Of a stretch of DNA of 6,195 nucleotides, positions 4,734 to 6,195 are shown piece by piece; position 1 is the stretch's first letter, and each line of letters opens with the position of its first letter. The notes below the pieces were generated by a model that was not told where the DNA came from, did not search any database, and worked only from the letters and a program-made list of their open reading frames with translations. Origin of the DNA: Planctomycetia bacterium. GTDB taxonomy: Bacteria; Planctomycetota; Phycisphaerae; Phycisphaerales; SM1A02. Position numbers and translations under genes: made by a program. The stretch is from the NCBI GenBank assembly GCA_005799205.1, contig SYHM01000224.1:1-6195 (forward strand). The letters are read 5' to 3'.

Positions 4734-6195
4734 ATGCGAGGCGTCACCACTCCGTTGTTCATCAGGTGCATCATGGTCAGCATGGCGTCCCTGTTGCTTG
4801 GCGCCGTCACAGAAGCTCTCGGCGAGTGCGTGGGCGATTTCAACGGTGACCTTCGTGTCGACGCCGCAGATCTCGGGGTGCTGCTTTCGAACTGGGCGAC
4901 CGCGGGTGATGGCGATGCGAATGGTGATGGGTACGTCGACGGCGAAGATCTCACGCTTTTCTTCACCAACTGGGGGGCAATCTGCGCTGGTTCACCCACC
5001 GAGTTGCGCCTCGCATGTGTTCCGCTCGCGGGCGCCCCCTTTGCTTCATTCGTGCAGTCCTTTCTCGCAGGATCAACGATCACTGTGGCGGTCGACCCGG
5101 CGCTGTGTGCGGCCCGCCCAGGAGTGACGGCCGACCTCTTTGTCGTTGCGGCTCGATCTGCGGCGCAGTGGAAGGGTGACGCCGTGCTCGTGGATGTGCG
5201 CGGAGCATCGCAACAGATCACGTACGCAGCAGGCGGAGTCGATCAGAATCGATTCGAAGTGAGCGGTGGATCTGCACTCTCAGCGGACGGTGGGTTTGCT
5301 ATCGGCCGGGGTTATGACCTGGTCATCGACCAAGATCGCGATGGATTGCTCTCTCCAAGCGACCTCATCGACGGAGGTGATGATCGCGCTGCACTGTGGA
5401 TTTCACGGGACCCCGGATCTGCCGGACCATATGCGGTGGCGACTCTGAGCAGCTACACCGCCAGCGGCGCGACCGCGGGATTCACCTTGGCTCGTCTGTG
5501 GTACCCAACGGCGATCGCATCGATGTCGTCGCGTCCGCTCATCGTCATCTCACACGGGAACGGTCACAATTACACCTGGTACGACTATCTGGGGGTGCAC
5601 CTGGCGAGCTGGGGGTACATCGTCATCAGCCACCAGAACAACACCGTCCCTGGAATCGAGACATCGTCGACGACAACACTTCAGCACACCGCCGCCATCA
5701 TTGCGCAGCACGCCACTGTGGCGGGAGGGGCGATCGCAGGCAAGATCGATGCGAGTCGCATTGGATGGATCGGTCACAGCCGCGGTGGCGAGGGCATCGT
5801 TCGTGCGTACGACCGCATCTACGACACTCCGTCGACGGCGATTGGCTACAACCTGAGCAGCCTGAAGTTTCTCTGCTCAATCGCCCCCACGGATTTTCTC
5901 GGTGTGAGCAGCGCGCACCCGCATGCTGCGAACTTCATGCTGATCTGGGGGAGTGCTGACGGTGATGTCAGTGGCATTCCGACAAACTCGGTCGCGTGGT
6001 CATTTGACCTTGCCGAGCGCAGCGTGGGGTTCCGAAACACGCTGCTTGTGCAGGGGGCCGACCACAACGACTTCAACTCGGGAACTCTCAATGACTTCGT
6101 GGGACCTGCCGGAACTGAAATCGGCGCCGCTGAGGCGAAAGATGTCGCGAAACCGTTCATTCTCGCAGGCATGAAGTACCACCTTGAGGGGGAGA
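4734..6195 (+). CDS. Second secreted alpha/beta hydrolase with dockerin-like repeat, truncated by the window end
   Basis: The frame opens at ATG 4734 (a GTG immediately before it and a stop at 4728 limit the choice) and runs off the right edge after 487 codons. Residues 1-30 are a signal peptide, probably cleaved near ALG; a later Met at residue 14 is an alternative start. Residues 32-84 hold the dockerin-like pair (D35/N37/D39/D46 and D61/N63/D65/D72) bracketed by C32 and C84. A beta-rich domain follows with a third calcium-type loop (D199, D201, D203, G204, D210). The hydrolase domain has ISHGN (272-276), GHSRGG with nucleophile S349, D409 in GSADGD and H444 in GADHNDF. It is the close paralog of the gene just upstream and probably acts outside the cytoplasm on a related ester substrate, which is inference. 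It lacks the extra cysteines found near the catalytic His of the first copy (N448-S449 in place of the Cys pair). Whether it also has the C-terminal beta-sandwich domain cannot be seen. Confidence 0.87.
   Translation, partial: MRGVTTPLFIRCIMVSMASLLLGAVTEALGECVGDFNGDLRVDAADLGVLLSNWATAGDGDANGDGYVDGEDLTLFFTNWGAICAGSPTELRLACVPLAGAPFASFVQSFLAGSTITVAVDPALCAARPGVTADLFVVAARSAAQWKGDAVLVDVRGASQQITYAAGGVDQNRFEVSGGSALSADGGFAIGRGYDLVIDQDRDGLLSPSDLIDGGDDRAALWISRDPGSAGPYAVATLSSYTASGATAGFTLARLWYPTAIASMSSRPLIVISHGNGHNYTWYDYLGVHLASWGYIVISHQNNTVPGIETSSTTTLQHTAAIIAQHATVAGGAIAGKIDASRIGWIGHSRGGEGIVRAYDRIYDTPSTAIGYNLSSLKFLCSIAPTDFLGVSSAHPHAANFMLIWGSADGDVSGIPTNSVAWSFDLAERSVGFRNTLLVQGADHNDFNSGTLNDFVGPAGTEIGAAEAKDVAKPFILAGMKYHLEGE

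Larger units (their letters stand above)
2486..6195 (+). repeat. Tandem gene duplication of the secreted hydrolase
   Basis: The product of the gene at 2486 (residues 1-483) aligns with the visible product of the gene at 4734 from signal peptide to the end of the hydrolase domain, with a constant four-residue offset through the hydrolase core. By hand count about 134 of 180 residues are identical between S233 and P412 of the first copy. Synonymous codons differ freely even where the protein is identical, for example in WGYIVISHQNN. This indicates an old duplication kept by purifying selection rather than a recent DNA repeat. Confidence 0.85.

Noticed and set aside
4685..5221. A minus-strand open frame of 178 codons across the start of the second hydrolase gene
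   Set aside because: It is antisense to a conserved signal peptide and EF-hand region and its Ala/Ser/Pro/Arg-rich translation shows no domain.
2486..6195. The near-repeated hydrolase sequence as an assembly duplication or mobile element
   Set aside because: The copies differ at many silent and replacement sites, and there are no terminal repeats or transposase, so they are genuine diverged paralogs.

Overview
The window looks like a chromosomal segment of a planctomycete, most likely of the Phycisphaerae/Phycisphaerales type. The main clue is that two secreted proteins begin, right after their signal peptides, with a paired calcium-loop repeat of the form GDxNxDGxVxxxDLxxLLxxWG. This dockerin-like N-terminal module is typical of exported Phycisphaerae proteins. 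The organism assignment is an inference from protein style, not from a marker gene. Base composition is moderately GC-rich throughout and there is no obvious compositional break, tRNA, IS element or CRISPR array.

Left half (1-2427, minus strand). Three genes read leftward: a 228-residue two-pass membrane protein of unknown function (2427-1741), a 375-residue fusion of a cobalamin-binding domain to a MeaB/ArgK-type GTPase (1741-614), and the first 185 residues of an MmgE/PrpD-family dehydratase (555 to beyond the left edge). The first two overlap in a TGATG stop/start, and the third follows after 58 bp with its own ribosome binding site, so this is probably one operon. The fusion protein should chaperone or regulate a B12-dependent acyl-CoA mutase. 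PrpD-family enzymes include 2-methylcitrate dehydratase. The cluster therefore points to propionate or short branched acyl-CoA metabolism, although the mutase catalytic chain is not in the window.

Right half (2486-6195, plus strand). A short divergent intergenic region (2428-2485) separates the operon from two tandem paralogous genes for secreted alpha/beta hydrolases. The first is complete (724 aa) and the second is cut off at the right edge (487 aa visible). Both have a signal peptide, a dockerin-like EF-hand pair, a beta-rich domain carrying a third EF-hand-like loop, and a hydrolase domain with a GHSRGG nucleophile elbow. The first also shows a C-terminal beta-sandwich-like domain; in the second this region lies beyond the window. 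The two align without gaps over the hydrolase core at about three quarters identity, but synonymous positions have diverged widely, so the duplication is old and both copies appear constrained.

The three genes with no upstream coding partner or Shine-Dalgarno sequence each have a TAnnnT hexamer ending 6-7 bases before the start codon, which would fit leaderless mRNAs. I found no clear evidence of a wholly new system. The most noteworthy items are the truncated B12-GTPase fusion with its coupled membrane protein, the three-EF-hand secreted hydrolase pair, and the leaderless-type promoters.
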